64,000 nt of DNA from Streptomyces griseofuscus (lineage in GTDB: Bacteria; Actinomycetota; Actinomycetes; Streptomycetales; Streptomycetaceae). Position numbers and translations under genes: made by a program. Positions 42,482 to 52,165 of the stretch are shown piece by piece; positions within the stretch are counted from its first letter, which is position 1; each line of letters opens with the position of its first letter. Location: assembly GCF_014673495.1 (NCBI RefSeq), contig NZ_CP051006.1, positions 1,302,001-1,366,000 on the forward strand, read 5' to 3'. Under the pieces are notes generated by a model. The model was given only the letters and a program-made list of their open reading frames with translations, was not told where the DNA came from and did no database searches.

Positions 42482-44122
42482 TCAGTGCTCGGTCACCTTG
42501 CCCGCCGCGACCTCCCAGCGCCTGCTCACCCGGACCGCGTCGAGCATCCGGCGGTCATGGGTGACCAGCAGGAGGGTGCCCGTGTAGGCGTCCAGGGCGG
42601 ACTCCAGCTGCTCGATGGCGGGCAGGTCGAGATGGTTGGTGGGCTCGTCCAGGACCAGCAGGTTGACACCCCGGCCCTGGAGCAGGGCGAGGGCGGCGCG
42701 GGTGCGTTCGCCCGGGGAGAGGGTCGCGGCCGGGCGCAGCACATGGTCCGCCTTGAGGCCGAACTTGGCGAGCAGGGTGCGGACCTCCGCCGGTTCGGTG
42801 TCGGGGACGGCCGCGCAGAAGGCGTCCAGCAGCGTCTCGGGGCCGTGGAACAGGCCCCGGGCCTGGTCGACCTCGCCGACCAGCACGCCCGAGCCGAGGG
42901 CCGCGTGCCCGCAGTCCAGCGGGAGCCGGCCGAGCAGGGCGGCCAGCAGGGTCGACTTGCCGGCGCCGTTGGCCCCGGTGACCGCGACCCGGTCGGCCCA
43001 GTCGATCTGGAGGGTGACCGGCCCGAAGGCGAAGTCGCCGCGCCGGATCTCGGCGTCCCGCAGCGTCGCCACCACGGCGCCGGAGCGCGGGGCGGCGGCG
43101 ATCTCCATCCGCAGCTCCCACTCCTTGCGCGGCTCCTCGACCACATCGAGGCGCTCGATCATGCGCTGGGTCTGCCGGGCCTTGGCGGCCTGCTTCTCGC
43201 TGGCCTCGCTGCGGAACTTGCGGCCGATCTTGTCGTTGTCGTTGCCCGCCTTGCGCCGGGCGTTCTTGATGCCCTTGTCCATCCAGGACCGCTGCATCTG
43301 GGCCCGGTCCAGGAGGGTGGCCTTCTTGTCGGCGAACTCGTCGTACTCCTCGCGGGCGTGCCGCCGGCCCGTCGCGCGCTCCTCCAGATAGGCCTCGTAG
43401 CCGCCGCCGTAGAGGTTGATCTGCCCCTGCGCCAGGTCGAGTTCGAGGACCTTGGTGACGGTGCGGGTGAGGAACTCGCGGTCGTGGCTGACGACGACGG
43501 TGCCCGCGCGCAGTCCGGTGACGAACCGCTCCAGGCGTTCCAGGCCGTCGAGGTCGAGGTCGTTGGTGGGCTCGTCCAGCAGGAAGACGTCGTAGCGGGA
43601 GAGCAGCAGGGAGGCGAGTCCGGCGCGGGCAGCCTGGCCGCCGGAGAGCGAGGTCATCGGCTGGTCCAGGTCGACGGCGAGGCCGAGGGAGTCGGCCACC
43701 TCCTCCGCGCGCTCGTCCAGGTCGGCGCCGCCGAGGTCGAGCCAGCGTTCCAGGCTCACGGCGTAGGCGTCGTCCGCGCCGGGCGCGCCGTCGACCAGTG
43801 CCTGGGTGGCCTCGTCCATGAGCCGCTGCGCCTTCGCGACGCCGGTGCGGCGGGCCAGGAACTCCCGGATCGTCTCCCCCGGCCTGCGCTCGGGCTCCTG
43901 CGGCAGATGGCCGACGGTGGCGGTGGGCGGGGACAGGCGCAGTTCGCCCTGCTCGGGCGTGAGCAGTCCGGCGAGCATCCGCAGCAGCGTGGACTTGCCC
44001 GCGCCGTTGGCGCCGACCAGCCCGATCACATCGCCGGGCGCCACGACGAGGTCGAGCCCGGAGAAGAGCGAGCGGTCGCCGTGCCCGGCGGCGAGATTCT
44101 TGGCGACGAGGGTGGCAGTCAT
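42482..44122 (-). CDS. ABC-F family ATPase (ribosome-associated)
   Basis: 546 residues, two ATPase domains and no membrane segments. Walker A GLVGANGAGKSTLLRMLAG and AVTGANGAGKSTLLAALLG; signatures LSGGQ and LSPGE; Walker B FLLDEPTNDLDL and LVLDEPTNHLDL. The second signature is LSPGE instead of LSGGE. The linker (about 240-320) is charged and helical, the part that reaches the ribosome P-site in ABC-F proteins. Could give antibiotic target protection or act in translation housekeeping; sequence alone does not decide. Convergent with the repeat protein. Confidence 0.9.
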   Translation of the reverse strand: MTATLVAKNLAAGHGDRSLFSGLDLVVAPGDVIGLVGANGAGKSTLLRMLAGLLTPEQGELRLSPPTATVGHLPQEPERRPGETIREFLARRTGVAKAQRLMDEATQALVDGAPGADDAYAVSLERWLDLGGADLDERAEEVADSLGLAVDLDQPMTSLSGGQAARAGLASLLLSRYDVFLLDEPTNDLDLDGLERLERFVTGLRAGTVVVSHDREFLTRTVTKVLELDLAQGQINLYGGGYEAYLEERATGRRHAREEYDEFADKKATLLDRAQMQRSWMDKGIKNARRKAGNDNDKIGRKFRSEASEKQAAKARQTQRMIERLDVVEEPRKEWELRMEIAAAPRSGAVVATLRDAEIRRGDFAFGPVTLQIDWADRVAVTGANGAGKSTLLAALLGRLPLDCGHAALGSGVLVGEVDQARGLFHGPETLLDAFCAAVPDTEPAEVRTLLAKFGLKADHVLRPAATLSPGERTRAALALLQGRGVNLLVLDEPTNHLDLPAIEQLESALDAYTGTLLLVTHDRRMLDAVRVSRRWEVAAGKVTEH

Positions 44123-44253
44123 CAGGACGCCGATCCTAGTGGGCCCACCGCCCCGGCCGATTCCGGCCGCCCCGTCTCCTGTGAGTATCCCCACGTCAGC
44201 CGATGTGTGCCGGGCTCTGACGGGGACGGCGGGGCAGGGCCTATGGTCCACAC

Positions 44254-45213
44254 GTGAACAGCGTGAGCAGCGTGGACCGTGAGACGGACGGCGAAGTGAT
44301 CGTGGTCGGCGGCGGGGTCGTCGGCCTCACCACGGCCGTGGTGCTGGCCGAGGCCGGGCGCCGGGTGAGCGTGTGGACCCGGGAGCCCGCCGAGCAGACC
44401 ACCTCGGCGGTCGCCGGCGGCCTGTGGTGGCCGTACCGCATCGAGCCGGAGCGGCTGGTCGGCGCCTGGGCGCTGGAGACCCTCGCCGTCTACGAGGAGC
44501 TGGCGGCGGATCCCGGGCAAACGGGTGTACGGCTGGTCGACGGCGTCCATCAGGGGGCGCGCCTGGCGGAGCTGGGCGACTGGGCGGCCCGGGTGCCGGG
44601 GCTGCGCGCGGTGCCGGACGGGCTGGCGGCGCGGCTGCCGGTGATCGACATGCCGACGCATCTGGGGTGGCTGCGGGAGCGGCTGGTGCGGGCCGGTGGC
44701 ACGGTGGTGCTGCGCGAGGTGGCCGATCTCGCCGAGGTGCCCGCACCCGTGGTGGTCAACTGCGCGGGGCTCGGGGCGCGTTCGCTGGCCGGGGACGGCA
44801 CGGTGCGCCCGGTGCGGGGGCAGTTGGTGCTGGTGGAGAATCCCGGGATCGACACGTACTACACGTCCGTCGACCATTCCTCGCCGGTCGCCGCGTACTT
44901 CATCCCGCAGCCGTACGGGCTGATCCTCGGCGGTACGGCGCAGGAGGACGACTGGTCGCTGGAGCCGGACCCGGGCACGGCGGCGGAGATCGTCGCCCGG
45001 TGCGCGCGGGTGCGGCCGGAGATCGCGGGGGCGCGGGTGCTGGCCCACAAGGTGGGGTTGCGGCCGTACCGGGACGCGGTGCGGCTGGAGCGGGAGGTGC
45101 TGGACGGGGGCCGGGTGGTGGTGCATTCGTACGGCCATGGCGGTGCGGGTGTGACGGTGGCGTGGGGGTGTGCGCGGGAGGTCGCCGGGTTGGTTCTGGA
45201 ACCGGACGCGTAA
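44254..45213 (+). CDS. FAD-dependent oxidoreductase, D-amino-acid-oxidase family
   Basis: 319 residues. FAD Rossmann motif VIVVGGGVVGLTTAVVLAEA (about residues 15-34), TSAVAGGLWWPYRI, VVNCAGLGARSLAGD, and C-terminal SYGHGGAGVTVAWGCA, the usual DAO signature. Tyr/Arg in AAYFIPQPYGLILGGT and VGLRPYRDAV fit substrate carboxylate binding. It oxidises neutral D-amino acids or glycine-like substrates, giving hydrogen peroxide. No signal peptide. GTG start shares the promoter region with the divergent ABC-F gene. Confidence 0.9.
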   Translation: MNSVSSVDRETDGEVIVVGGGVVGLTTAVVLAEAGRRVSVWTREPAEQTTSAVAGGLWWPYRIEPERLVGAWALETLAVYEELAADPGQTGVRLVDGVHQGARLAELGDWAARVPGLRAVPDGLAARLPVIDMPTHLGWLRERLVRAGGTVVLREVADLAEVPAPVVVNCAGLGARSLAGDGTVRPVRGQLVLVENPGIDTYYTSVDHSSPVAAYFIPQPYGLILGGTAQEDDWSLEPDPGTAAEIVARCARVRPEIAGARVLAHKVGLRPYRDAVRLEREVLDGGRVVVHSYGHGGAGVTVAWGCAREVAGLVLEPDA

Positions 45214-45265
45214 GCGTTTCGCCGGGGGCTCGCAGCGGTCGTACGGCTGCGGGTCGTGGCCGGCT

Positions 45266-45306
45266 GGTCGCGCAGTTCCCCGCGCCTCTGGGGAAACCGC
45301 GCGACC
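45266..45306. repeat. Long hairpin of the dispersed Streptomyces intergenic type
   Basis: GGTCGCGC (45266-45273) pairs with GCGCGACC (45299-45306), and inside it TTCCCC pairs with GGGGAA around a GCGCCTCT loop. The core GGTCGCGCAGTTCCCCGCGC is familiar from short repeats scattered in Streptomyces intergenic DNA, by memory. It sits between convergent genes and could act as terminator for both. Confidence 0.6.
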
Positions 45307-45314
45307 GTCAGTTC

Positions 45315-47291
45315 TCAGTCACCCGGGATGCGGCTGGGCCTGCGCGGGCTGCTCAGGCCCTTCAGCCGCTTCGGTGCCGGGGCTTTCGCCGTCGTGCCGG
45401 ATGTCGCGCGGGTGAAGGCCTGCGCGCCGCCCACCAGGGGCAACTGGGCCGAGGTGCCGCCCAGTTGAACCGTCACCGTCGGCCTCGTGGACGGCGGGTC
45501 GATGAGGTCGCGGTCGGTGCCCGCGACGATCAGGGCGAGGCGGTGGCCCTTGGGGACGACATGGTCGGTGGCGGCCAGGGTGAGGGTCATCGTGTAGGAC
45601 CTGCCCGGGGTGAGGGGGACGCCCTTGGCCGGCGAGGCGTAGTGGCCGAGGTCGGCCCAGCCGCGGCTGAAGACCGTGTAGTCGACGTCGGCCGTCTTCG
45701 CGGCGGTCTCCAGATAGCAGGCGCTGTCACCGGCCGTGCTCGCGCCCCAGCAGGTGCGGTTCTTCAGGGTGGTGATGCCCTCGGCCTCGTCGGAGTAGTC
45801 GCGGATGGTGTCCGGGCCGACGTCGACGAGCACGGCGGAGAGATGGGCCGAGGCAGTGGTCGGGGTCGCGGTGACCGTCACCTGTGACATGCCGGACAGG
45901 CGCAGGTCCTGGGTGAGGGGCGCGGTGAGGAAGCCGGTCTTCTCGGGTGCGGACGTGGTGAGATGGGCCGCCCAGTCGGTCTCGCCGAGCTTGGGGTCGT
46001 CGGTGAACGTCTCGGTGCCGGTGGCGCGGTGCAGGCCGAGGGTGCCGACGCCGGGCGTGGCGCCGGGGGCGGGGTGCACGGTGGTGGCGCGGGTGCCGGC
46101 GGGCGGCCAGGTGGCGGAGGTGACCCACTGGTCGGGGTGGCGTTCGATGTCGGCCACCGGCTCGCGGTCGATGCCGTTGTCGTAGCCGAGGAGTTCATGG
46201 TCGAACCAGCGGTGCAGGGTGTCGACCCAGGCGCCGCGCCGGTAGTCGAAGGGGTCGACATGGCCGGTCTGGGACAGCCACAGCTTGCGCTTCACACCGT
46301 TCTTCGCGAGGGCGTCCCACCACTGGCCGAAGTGCTTGGTGCGGACGTTGAGGTCCTGCATGCCCTGGGCCACGAACACGCTGGCGCGCACCTTGGCCGC
46401 GTCCTTGACGTAGTCCCGCTCGGTCCACAGCGGGGTCCAGTCGCCGCTGCGCGGGCTGCCGTCGGTGAGTTTCTTCTGCTCGGCCGCGCAGTGGGCCGCG
46501 GCCGCGTCGCTCTGGACGTATCCGGCGAGGTCGGCGGGGCCGCCGTCGTAGAGCGGGGCGCCCTGGGCGAAGTAGTAGTCGTACCAGGAGGAGATGGCGC
46601 TGATCGGCACGATGGTCTTCAGGCCCTTGACGCCGGTGGCGGCGACGCCGTTGGCGATGGTGCCGTCCCAGCTCTTGCCGATCATGCCGGTTCTGCCGTT
46701 GGTCCAGGTGGCCTTGACGGTGTGGGTCCCGGTGCGGCTGGTGTAGGCGGTGGCGCGGCCGTTGAGCCAGTCGATCACGGCCTTCGCGGACTGCACGTCG
46801 GAGCGGCCGCCGACGTCCACGCAGCCGTCGGAGCGGTCGGTGCCGGCCAGGTCGACGCCGACGAAGGCGTAGCCGCGGGGCACGAAGTAGTTGTCGTAGA
46901 ACAGCGGCATCTGGACGACATGGCCGCTCGCGTCGTACGTCTTGACCTGGTTCTCGTTGCCGCGTCCGCAGCAGGAGTAGTACGGGCTGGCGTCCATGAT
47001 GACCGGCACCTTGCGGCCCTCGCGGGCCGGTTCGGCGGGGCGGACGATGTCGGCGGCGACGCGGTCGTGCCTGCCGTCGCCGTCCTCGTCGAGGCCGGTG
47101 TCCACCCACACGGACTCGCGGACGGCGTGGGCGTAGGAGTAGACGGGGGCGCTCTCGCGGGGCGGTGCGGCCTGGGCGGCGGCCGGGGTGAGGAAGGTGG
47201 CCAGCAGGGCGGCGACGGCGGCCGTCGCGAGCGCTCTCCAGAGGGTGAGGCGCGTGCGCAGGGGCGCTCGGACAGATGTGCTCTTCGGCAT
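45315..47291 (-). CDS. Secreted Xaa-Pro dipeptidyl-peptidase-type serine hydrolase
   Basis: 658 residues. Signal peptide about 1-41 (WRALATAAVAALLATFLTPA, cleavage near AQAAP). Nucleophile Ser207 in GMIGKSWDGTI, the XPP family motif; C-terminal jelly-roll from about residue 470. A Ca-binding-like loop DEDGDGRHD (68-76) precedes the catalytic domain. Such S15/CocE-like enzymes remove X-Pro dipeptides from peptide N-termini or cleave acyl esters. Secretion fits nutrient peptide use. No ribosome site is visible before the ATG. Divergent from the M1 peptidase gene, another secreted peptidase. Confidence 0.92.
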   Translation of the reverse strand: MPKSTSVRAPLRTRLTLWRALATAAVAALLATFLTPAAAQAAPPRESAPVYSYAHAVRESVWVDTGLDEDGDGRHDRVAADIVRPAEPAREGRKVPVIMDASPYYSCCGRGNENQVKTYDASGHVVQMPLFYDNYFVPRGYAFVGVDLAGTDRSDGCVDVGGRSDVQSAKAVIDWLNGRATAYTSRTGTHTVKATWTNGRTGMIGKSWDGTIANGVAATGVKGLKTIVPISAISSWYDYYFAQGAPLYDGGPADLAGYVQSDAAAAHCAAEQKKLTDGSPRSGDWTPLWTERDYVKDAAKVRASVFVAQGMQDLNVRTKHFGQWWDALAKNGVKRKLWLSQTGHVDPFDYRRGAWVDTLHRWFDHELLGYDNGIDREPVADIERHPDQWVTSATWPPAGTRATTVHPAPGATPGVGTLGLHRATGTETFTDDPKLGETDWAAHLTTSAPEKTGFLTAPLTQDLRLSGMSQVTVTATPTTASAHLSAVLVDVGPDTIRDYSDEAEGITTLKNRTCWGASTAGDSACYLETAAKTADVDYTVFSRGWADLGHYASPAKGVPLTPGRSYTMTLTLAATDHVVPKGHRLALIVAGTDRDLIDPPSTRPTVTVQLGGTSAQLPLVGGAQAFTRATSGTTAKAPAPKRLKGLSSPRRPSRIPGD

Positions 47292-47475
47292 GCGCGGACG
47301 ATAGTCCCGTCAACTGCCGTACAGAAGAGTGCGTTACGGCACCCGGGTGGCTGATTGCGGCCGAATGGCGATCGTGTGACAGCAGGGGTCATGGACAGGG
47401 CAAGGGGCACAGGGGGTGAATAGGCTCCGGACAGTCCCGTGAAAGCACCCGCAGTCCCCACGACTTGGAGCTGAC

Positions 47476-48963
47476 GTGCACCGCAGAATCATCGCGCCGG
47501 GCGCACTGGCGGCGGCCTCCCTCCTGCTGGCGATCCCGGCATCGGCCGCGAGCTACTCCCCCGGCGCGCCGGGCATCGGCGACCCCTACTACCCGTACTA
47601 CGGCAACGGCGGCTACGACGTCTCGCACTACGGTCTGCGGCTGCGCTACCAGCCGAAGACCGACGAGTTGCAGGGCACCGCGACGATCAAGGCGCGGACC
47701 ACCCAGGATCTGTCCAGCTTCGACCTGGACTTCCTGCTCGACGTGAGCGAGGTGCGGGTCAACGGCGTCAAGGCGTCCTTCACCCATGCCGAGCAGCATG
47801 AACTGGTGATCACGCCGAAGCGGCCGCTGGCGAAGGGCACCCCGATCACGGTGGAGGTCCGTTACAGCGGGGTGCCGTCCACGAAGAGCGCCTACGGCTT
47901 CACCACCTGGCACCGCACCCCGGACGGCGCGGTCGCGGCGGACGAGCCCGAGTCGGCGTGGTGGTGGTTCCCGAGCAACGACCATCCGAGCGACAAGGCG
48001 ACGTACGACGTCTCGGTCAGCGTGCCGAAGGGCACCCAGGCGATCTCCAACGGCGCGCTGCGCTCGGTCTCCTCGAAGCGGGGCTGGACCGAGTACTCCT
48101 GGCGGCAGGACAGGCCGCAGGCGACGTATCTGGCCACGCTCGCGCTCGGCAGATTCGACATCACCACGAGCCGGTCCGGGCGCGGGGTGCCGGTGATCAA
48201 CGCGTACAGCACGGACCTGGGCGCCAATGACGCGGCGGCGCGGGCGAGTGTGGAGCGCACCGGGGAGATCGTCGACTGGCTGAGCAACTATTTCGGGCCG
48301 TATCCGTTCGCCACGGCCGGTGGTTATGTCCCGAACACGACCACCGGGTACGCGCTGGAGACCCAGACCCGCGTCTACTACAGCCCCAAGCAGTTCGCGA
48401 AGGGCGCCAACCCCTCGGTGGTCGTGCACGAGCTGGCCCACCAGTGGTACGGCGACGACGTGTCGCTGAAGGGCTGGAAGGACATCTGGCTCAACGAGGG
48501 CTTCGCGACGTACGCGCAGTGGCTGTGGTCGGAGCACGAGGGCCAGGGCACCACGCGGCAGCTCGCCGACCAGGTGTACTCCGCGCACCCGGCCGACGAC
48601 CCGTTCTGGAAGGTCGCGCCCGGCGACCCCGGTCCGGACGACCAGTTCGACGACGCCGTCTACGACCGGGGCGCGGCCGCGATCCAGGCGCTGCGCGACA
48701 GGGTGGGCGACCACGCCTTCTTCCGCATCCTGAAGGGCTGGCCGAAGGCGCACGCATACGGCAACGCGTCGGTGGCCGACTTCGAGAAGTACGCCGAGCA
48801 GATCTCCGGCAAACCCCTCGCGGGACTCTTCGACGCCTGGCTGTACCAGCCGGTGAAGCCGGCGGCGTCGGCTGCGCGCGGGTTCGCGGCCGCCGGCACG
48901 CCCCTCGCGCAGCCGAAGTCCTGGAAGGCCGTCGAGGCGGCGCACGGCGGCCCCAACCGCTGA
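47476..48963 (+). CDS. Secreted M1-family zinc metallopeptidase
   Basis: 495 residues. Signal peptide about 1-25 (PGALAAASLLLAIPASAAS). Zinc site HELAHQW (His318, His322) with the third ligand Glu341 in NEGFATYAQW, the HEXXH-x18-E pattern. The GXMEN-like motif is altered to TTTGYALETQTR (Ala before Glu), as in many actinobacterial M1 peptidases of this short type. It lacks the large C-terminal helical domain of aminopeptidase N, so it is a short family member. GTG start with GGAGCTGAC. Divergent from the X-Pro peptidase gene 184 bp away; shared regulation is plausible. Confidence 0.93.
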   Translation: MHRRIIAPGALAAASLLLAIPASAASYSPGAPGIGDPYYPYYGNGGYDVSHYGLRLRYQPKTDELQGTATIKARTTQDLSSFDLDFLLDVSEVRVNGVKASFTHAEQHELVITPKRPLAKGTPITVEVRYSGVPSTKSAYGFTTWHRTPDGAVAADEPESAWWWFPSNDHPSDKATYDVSVSVPKGTQAISNGALRSVSSKRGWTEYSWRQDRPQATYLATLALGRFDITTSRSGRGVPVINAYSTDLGANDAAARASVERTGEIVDWLSNYFGPYPFATAGGYVPNTTTGYALETQTRVYYSPKQFAKGANPSVVVHELAHQWYGDDVSLKGWKDIWLNEGFATYAQWLWSEHEGQGTTRQLADQVYSAHPADDPFWKVAPGDPGPDDQFDDAVYDRGAAAIQALRDRVGDHAFFRILKGWPKAHAYGNASVADFEKYAEQISGKPLAGLFDAWLYQPVKPAASAARGFAAAGTPLAQPKSWKAVEAAHGGPNR

Positions 48964-49023
48964 TCCAGCGCACCGGGGCGGCCCGATCCGTGTCTCCCTC
49001 CCGGCTCAGCGCGTGCGCGTGGT

Positions 49024-49049
49024 GGGGCGGGAGGGCGGGGCGGGGCGGG
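49024..49049 (+). other. Run of six G-tracts, potential G-quadruplex
   Basis: GGGG, GGG, GGG, GGGG, GGGG and GGG separated by single bases (C, A, C, C, C). Single-base loops favour a stable parallel quadruplex. It lies between the convergent M1 peptidase and macro-domain genes, 60 bp after the peptidase stop, and could pause polymerase or end transcription. The rest of the 208-bp gap has no gene I can support. Confidence 0.6.
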
Positions 49050-49171
49050 CCGCGCCGGGGGCGGCGCTCCCGGCCGAGCGGGTCGTCGCGAAATCCCTGC
49101 GGGCGGGGCGCGCGGATGCGGTTCCCGGCCGGTCCCCCGCGGCCGTACCCCCTGATCGCGAGGGCGCCGGT

Positions 49172-49651
49172 TCAGTCCCCGTGGTCGTACACCGTGACCG
49201 CTATCCCCCGTCCGGTCAGCCGCTCGGTGACGAGCGGCTCGACGCGGGACCATTTGCCGCCGGCCAGGCCGCAGCCTATGCGGGGCATGTGTACGGAGGC
49301 GCCGAGGGCGAGGGCATGGGCGGCGAGGCCGGTGAGGGCGGTGTCGATCGCCTCGTAGCGCACCGGAACGCCCTTGCTGCCGGTCCTGGTGCCGCGCTGG
49401 CCGACCATGTTGGCCACCCAGGTGCGCGGGTCGACCTGGACGAGCTGGACCGCGCCCAGCCCGAAGTCGTTGTGCGCGCGGTCGCGGTGCCAGGCGCGGT
49501 AGGCGCGCTCCGGCTCCGGCCAGCGGCGGGAGAGGGCGAGGACGAAGCCCTTGCCCCAGCCGCCCAGGTCATTGCAGACATGGGCGATGATCTTCGGGCC
49601 CTTGCCCGACGGAGCGGTGGCGTCACCCCGGACGAATGCGATCTCCGGCAT
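49172..49651 (-). CDS. Macro-domain protein (ADP-ribose-binding, Poa1p/OARD1-like)
   Basis: 159 residues, one macro domain. IIAHVCNDLGGWGKGFVLAL is the Asn/Gly-rich first loop, and MPRIGCGLAGGKW the second, phosphate-binding loop. These bind ADP-ribose and often hydrolyse O-acetyl-ADP-ribose, ADP-ribose-1''-phosphate or ADP-ribosyl-Glu. It stands 42 bp from the amino-acid permease gene on the same strand and may be its downstream partner, though a functional link is not evident. Confidence 0.9.
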   Translation of the reverse strand: MPEIAFVRGDATAPSGKGPKIIAHVCNDLGGWGKGFVLALSRRWPEPERAYRAWHRDRAHNDFGLGAVQLVQVDPRTWVANMVGQRGTRTGSKGVPVRYEAIDTALTGLAAHALALGASVHMPRIGCGLAGGKWSRVEPLVTERLTGRGIAVTVYDHGD

Positions 49652-49693
49652 GACGCCACCGTAAGGGCCGCCACTGACAGTGGCGCAGGTCCG

Positions 49694-51157
49694 CTACTTC
49701 GCCGGCTCGACCGGCTGCTGGTCGGTGCCCGCGTTCACCCGGCGCCGGACGCCGAACCAGCCCGCGACGAGCATGATGGCGATCACCGGGATGAGCAGCA
49801 GGGTCTTGCGGCCGACCTCGTGGTCGTCCCACATCAAGCCGAGGCAGACCAGCAGGAAGACGATCGTGGCGATCTCGGTGGCCGGGGAGAACTTCAGCTG
49901 GAAGTGCGGCCGGGTCACCAGGCCCGCGCGGGCGCGGCGGACGAAGATCGCGTGGCAGATCATGATGATCACCCAGGTGCTGATGATCCCGAGCGAGGCG
50001 ACGTTCAGCACGATCTCGAAGGCCTGGCTGGGCACGAGGTAGTTCAGGCCGACGCCGAGGACGCAGATGCCGCAGGTCAGCAGGATGCCGCCGTAGGGCA
50101 CCTGGCTGCGGCTCATCACCCGGGTGAACTTGGGCGCGGAGCCCGACATCGCCATGGAGCGCAGGATGCGGCCGGTGGAGTACAGGCCGGAGTTCAGCGA
50201 GGACATGGCGGCGGTGAGGACCACGAGGTTCATCACGTCGCCGGCCGCGGGGATGCCGATCTTGGACAGGACGGTCACGAACGGGCTCTGGTCGGCGGAG
50301 TACACCGAGCCGGGCAGCAGCAGCGCGAGCAGGACGACCGAGCCGACGTAGAACAGGCCCACGCGCCACATGATCGAGTTCACCGCGCGCGGGACGACCT
50401 TCTCCGGCTCCTCGGTCTCGCCGGCGGCGACGCCGACCAGCTCCAGGGCCGCGTACGCGAAGATCACGCCCTGCATCACGAGGACGACCGGCATCATGCC
50501 GTGCGGGAAGATCCCGCCGTGGTCGCTGATCAGGCTCAGGCCCGGCGTGTAGCCGTCGACATGGTGCTGGGTGGCCAGCAGGAAGATGCCGATGAGCATG
50601 AAGCCCACCAGGGTGGCGACCTTGATGATCGCGAACCAGAACTCCATCTCACCGAAGATCTTCACCGAGATCAGGTTCACGGTGAGGACCACGGCGAGCG
50701 CGATCAGCGCCAGCACCCACTGCGGGATGGGCGTGAAGAAGCTCCAGTAGTGCGTGTAGAGCGCGATCGCGGTGATGTCCGCGATACCGGTGGTCGACCA
50801 GTTCAGGAAGTACATCCAGCCGGCGACGTAGGCGCCCTTCTCGCCGAGGAACTCACGCGCGTACGACACGAAGGACCCGGAGGAGGGCCGGTACAGGACC
50901 AGCTCGCCCAGGGCGCGCACGACGAAGAAGGCGAAGATGCCGCAGACCAGGTAGGCCAGGGCGAGCGCTGGGCCCGCGTTGTGCAGGCGCCCTCCGGCGC
51001 CGAGGAACAGTCCGGTTCCGATGGCGCCGCCGATGGCGATCATGTTGACGTGGCGGGCCTTGAGGTCCTTGCTGTAGCCGGCGTCGCCCGCGTCGGCGGG
51101 CGTCTGCGCCGCCCGGGTCGGGGCGGCCTGTGCCGATTCCACGGCGTCCTTGCTCAC
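49694..51157 (-). CDS. Amino-acid permease, APC superfamily (AAT, GABA permease/AnsP-like)
   Basis: 487 residues. Twelve membrane helices; helix 1 has [18 protein letters not shown], the substrate-carboxylate loop of the APC family, and helix 6 [17 protein letters not shown]. The N-terminus before helix 1 (KDLKARHVN) is typical of the AAT family. Transport of a neutral or basic amino acid, GABA or asparagine with protons is likely; the exact substrate is unknown. The GTG of [10 protein letters not shown] is chosen, with AGGAAG 11 bases upstream; another GTG lies four codons earlier. Confidence 0.9.
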   Translation of the reverse strand: MSKDAVESAQAAPTRAAQTPADAGDAGYSKDLKARHVNMIAIGGAIGTGLFLGAGGRLHNAGPALALAYLVCGIFAFFVVRALGELVLYRPSSGSFVSYAREFLGEKGAYVAGWMYFLNWSTTGIADITAIALYTHYWSFFTPIPQWVLALIALAVVLTVNLISVKIFGEMEFWFAIIKVATLVGFMLIGIFLLATQHHVDGYTPGLSLISDHGGIFPHGMMPVVLVMQGVIFAYAALELVGVAAGETEEPEKVVPRAVNSIMWRVGLFYVGSVVLLALLLPGSVYSADQSPFVTVLSKIGIPAAGDVMNLVVLTAAMSSLNSGLYSTGRILRSMAMSGSAPKFTRVMSRSQVPYGGILLTCGICVLGVGLNYLVPSQAFEIVLNVASLGIISTWVIIMICHAIFVRRARAGLVTRPHFQLKFSPATEIATIVFLLVCLGLMWDDHEVGRKTLLLIPVIAIMLVAGWFGVRRRVNAGTDQQPVEPAK

Positions 51158-51421
51158 GGGTGGTACCACTTCCTGGTGCGCCCGGGCCTGGGCCCGGGGG
51201 TCGTGCAGGGCTTGGCCCGCACCACCCGATGGGTCGCGGCACAGACCAAGCCAGCAGCTTCCCAGACACGCCGGGCATTACGCGGTGGCCCAGATCACAG
51301 AGCGTTGCTTCTCACATGATCTTCCCAGTGTCCACATGATGTTCACCACGGTGCGTACGCGCCGGGCGCGCGTCGCTCCGACGGGTTTCACAGCAGTGGT
51401 GTGACAGCGATACTGCTGCAC

Positions 51422-52165
51422 ATGACGACCGATGCCGGGGAGATGAGCCTGACCGTCGACGAGCTGGCCGCACGGGCAGGGGTGACGGTGCGGACCGTGC
51501 GCTTCTACGGGAGCAAGGGGCTGCTGCCGCCGCCGGTGATCGGGCCGCGGCGGGTGGGGCGGTACGGGGCGAGGCATCTGGCGCGGCTGGCGCTGATCGA
51601 GGAGTTGCAGCGGCAGGGGATGACGCTGGCGGCGATCGAGCGGTACCTGGGACAGCTGCCGTCCGATCTGTCCGCCTACGACCTGGCCATCCACAGGGCC
51701 GTGGTCGCCTCCTGGGCACCGGACTCCGTGGAGACCCTCTCGCGCGCCGAGCTGGACCGGCGGGCGGGACGGGTGCTGGCCGACGAGGAGCTGGAGCGGC
51801 TCGCGGCGGCCGGGGTCCTGGTCACCGGGGACGCGGGCGACACCGAGGGCACGGGCGGCGCGGAGGACGGCTTCCGGGTCGACACCGGGCTGCTGCGGCT
51901 CGGCCTCGAACTGCTGGACGTGCCGCTGTCGCAGGGCACGGTCCTCGCGGCGCGCGAGGTGCTCATGGAGCACTCGCGCGCCGCGGCCCGTGAGCTCGCC
52001 CGGCTCTTCCGCGGCGAGGTAGCCGAGCGGGACACCCGCGACGTGCGGGACCTGTCCGCGCACATCCACCCGCTGGTGGTGCAGGCGCTGCTGACCACGT
52101 TCCAGCGTTCGCTGCGCGAAGAGCTGAGCGAGCTGCTCAGCGGAGAGGGACCGTCAGGCGGCTGA
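51422..52165 (+). CDS. MerR-family transcriptional regulator
   Basis: 247 residues. MerR winged helix at about 12-80 (LTVDELAARAGVTVRTVRFY, GRYGARHLARLALIEELQRQ). The C-terminal ~150 residues are helical and acidic with no Cys pattern for metal sensing, so the ligand is unknown. Divergent from the permease gene (252 bp away) and converging on the beta-oxidation pair, whose last gene it overlaps by 12 bp. Regulation of fatty-acid genes is possible but unproven. ATG at 51422 chosen; GTG 21 bp upstream and ATG 21 bp downstream are also in frame. Confidence 0.82.
   Translation: MTTDAGEMSLTVDELAARAGVTVRTVRFYGSKGLLPPPVIGPRRVGRYGARHLARLALIEELQRQGMTLAAIERYLGQLPSDLSAYDLAIHRAVVASWAPDSVETLSRAELDRRAGRVLADEELERLAAAGVLVTGDAGDTEGTGGAEDGFRVDTGLLRLGLELLDVPLSQGTVLAAREVLMEHSRAAARELARLFRGEVAERDTRDVRDLSAHIHPLVVQALLTTFQRSLREELSELLSGEGPSGG

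Noticed and set aside
49013..51319. A 768-codon plus-strand frame opposite the permease
   Set aside because: His/Asp/Gly/Val-rich shadow of membrane-helix codons; no start signal or motif.
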